A DNA stretch of 14,969 nt from an uncultured Clostridia bacterium (GTDB lineage: Bacteria; Bacillota; Clostridia; Christensenellales; CAG-138), in assembly GCA_937915925.1 (NCBI GenBank), contig CALGGM010000004.1:1-14969 (forward strand), read 5' to 3'. Position numbers and translations under genes: made by a program. The first letter of the stretch is position 1. Each line of letters starts with the position of its first letter. Positions 13,931-14,969 of the stretch are shown here, one piece after another. The notes below the pieces were generated by a model, which saw only the letters and a list, made by a program, of their open reading frames with translations, had not been told where the DNA came from and made no database searches.

Positions 13931-14873
13931 GTTTTCCTGGTCGAATGCAATGACCGTGGCGTCCAGTACGCTGAACCAGATGCTGCGAAGCGCAACGCCC
14001 GTGGCGCTGGCGGCGCTCGGCGGGCTTATGACCGAGCACGCGGGCATCATGAACATCGGTATGGACGGCATGATCCTGATGGGCGCGTTCGTCGCCGCCG
14101 TCGCAAGCTATTTTCTCGCGAGCGCGGCGCTCGGCGTGCTTGCCGCGATCGTGTTCGGGGTGCTGATCGGACTGTTCTTCGCGCTGTTCACGGTCAAGCT
14201 CAGAAGCGATGAGTTTATCATCGGCTGTGCGCTGAACACCTTTGCGGTCGGCATCACGACGTTCCTGTGCCGCGAGATCTTCCACTCGTCGAGCACGTCG
14301 GCGTTCAACGTGCCGAGCTTGCCGGACATGAATATCCCGCTTGTGAAGGACATTCCGTTCCTCGGCGACGTGCTGAGCGGGCACTCGCTGTTCATCTATC
14401 TTACCGTCCTGCTCGTTGTGATCATGTGGTTCTTTGTGTACCGCACGCCGATGGGCTTCTGGATCCGCGCCGCGGGCGAATCGCCCGAGACGCTTCGTAC
14501 GGCGGGCAAGAATCCCGAGCAGATGAAGTGGATCGCATCCGTGCTGTGCGGCGTGTTCTGCTGCATCGCGGGCGCGCATCTGTCGCTGGGCAACCTCAAC
14601 GGCGTGTTCACCGAAAAGATGAGCGCGTCGCGCGGCTATATCGCGTTCGCGTGCGTCATCTTCAGCGCCGCGAACCCGACCAAGGCATACCTTGCCGCGC
14701 TGATGTTCGGCTTCTTCGACGCGCTGGGTCTGCAGCTGCAGGGCGTCATCAGCCCCGATCTGACGCAGGCGATCCCGTACGTCATCACGATTGTCATGAT
14801 GGTCTACGTCGTCGTCAGCGGGCAGCGCAAGCGCGAGCGCCTCGCAAAGCTCCAGCTGAAAAAGCTGGAATAG
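13923..14873 (+). CDS. BMP-type ABC importer permease 2
   Basis: A 316-residue permease (YufQ-like), close to the family length. Recognisable blocks are LRSATPVALAALGGLMTEHAG, IMNIGMDGMILMGAF, and LRSDEFIIGCALNTFAVGIT, plus the late AAGESPETLRTAGKNP cytoplasmic segment and GYIAFACVIFSAANP. It ends in a basic tail, RKRERLAKLQLKKLE. Start ATG 13923 has AGGAGG 8 nt upstream and overlaps permease 1. It ends with TAG, the only gene here that does so, which shows TAG is used as a stop in this genome (relevant to the interrupted reductase). A hairpin follows. Confidence 0.92.
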   Translation: MNEFSWSNAMTVASSTLNQMLRSATPVALAALGGLMTEHAGIMNIGMDGMILMGAFVAAVASYFLASAALGVLAAIVFGVLIGLFFALFTVKLRSDEFIIGCALNTFAVGITTFLCREIFHSSSTSAFNVPSLPDMNIPLVKDIPFLGDVLSGHSLFIYLTVLLVVIMWFFVYRTPMGFWIRAAGESPETLRTAGKNPEQMKWIASVLCGVFCCIAGAHLSLGNLNGVFTEKMSASRGYIAFACVIFSAANPTKAYLAALMFGFFDALGLQLQGVISPDLTQAIPYVITIVMMVYVVVSGQRKRERLAKLQLKKLE

Positions 14874-14892
14874 CCCCTTCCTCCGATCCGCA

Positions 14893-14914
14893 AGAGCGTC
14901 CCTCCGGACGCTCT
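14893..14914 (+). terminator. Hairpin after the transporter operon
   Basis: AGAGCGTCC-CTCC-GGACGCTCT is a perfect 9-bp stem 19 nt after the last permease stop. No U tract follows, so it may be an mRNA 3'-end stabiliser or a weak terminator. Confidence 0.55.
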
Positions 14915-14920
14915 CAGGCT

Positions 14921-14949
14921 GTCGCAAAAGGGGTCAGACCATTTGCGGC
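14921..14949. repeat. Imperfect palindrome at right edge
   Basis: GTCGCAAA (14921-14928) faces TTTGCGGC (14942-14949) with a short inner GG/CC pair; it looks like another intergenic palindromic repeat. Nothing else was recognised between it and the window end. Confidence 0.35.
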
Positions 14950-14969
14950 GAGATATTACAAATGAATAC

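Overview
The window looks like a chromosomal segment of an uncultured, GC-rich, low-redox-potential Firmicute of the Clostridia (probably a gut anaerobe). This is inferred from strong AGGAGG-type ribosome binding sites, TTGxxA-17-TATACT promoters, many lipoproteins with Pro/Thr/Glu linkers, Fe-S and flavodoxin redox proteins, a BMP-family nucleoside transporter, and dense families of short palindromic intergenic repeats. No 16S or other taxonomic marker is present.

Left part (1-4460, all minus strand). The 5' end of a lipoprotein gene runs off the left edge. Next is a compact redox operon, read from a promoter at 4460-4431 to a U-tract terminator at 350-319: SDR remnant, secreted flavodoxin-like lipoprotein, cupin, DUF4405 membrane protein with cytochrome-b-like His spacing, cytoplasmic flavodoxin, NTF2/SnoaL-like protein, and a 4Fe-4S aldo/keto reductase. 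Genes overlap by 4-8 nt or are 9-16 nt apart. The first gene is truncated, and the last carries one in-frame TAG in an otherwise intact reading frame.

Middle (4470-7080). Palindromic repeats are followed by a zinc-ribbon protein gene. Upstream of it is a well-defined structured RNA of about 222 nt with its own promoter and a 15-position closing helix; the raiA motif is the leading class candidate, from size and appearance only. A TIGR01440/UPF0340 gene (minus) and mutY (plus) diverge from back-to-back promoters. The mutY transcript appears leaderless. The UPF0340 leader consists almost wholly of a tandem array of tiny hairpins separated by ATGAATT.

Right part (7085-14969, mostly plus strand). 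A MITE-like element precedes two related lipoproteins with lipocalin-like domains and APTE-repeat linkers. A small DUF1540 gene lies on the minus strand. A BMP-family ABC importer follows: binding lipoprotein, then after 435 bp of terminator and repeats, ATPase and two permeases in a translationally coupled cluster. A second ATGAATT-hairpin array sits directly upstream of the ATPase Shine-Dalgarno.

The most unusual signals are the two hairpin arrays in the same position relative to a start site, the structured RNA, and the membrane/secreted flavodoxin operon with its amber-interrupted reductase. All calls are from reading the sequence; no database search was run.
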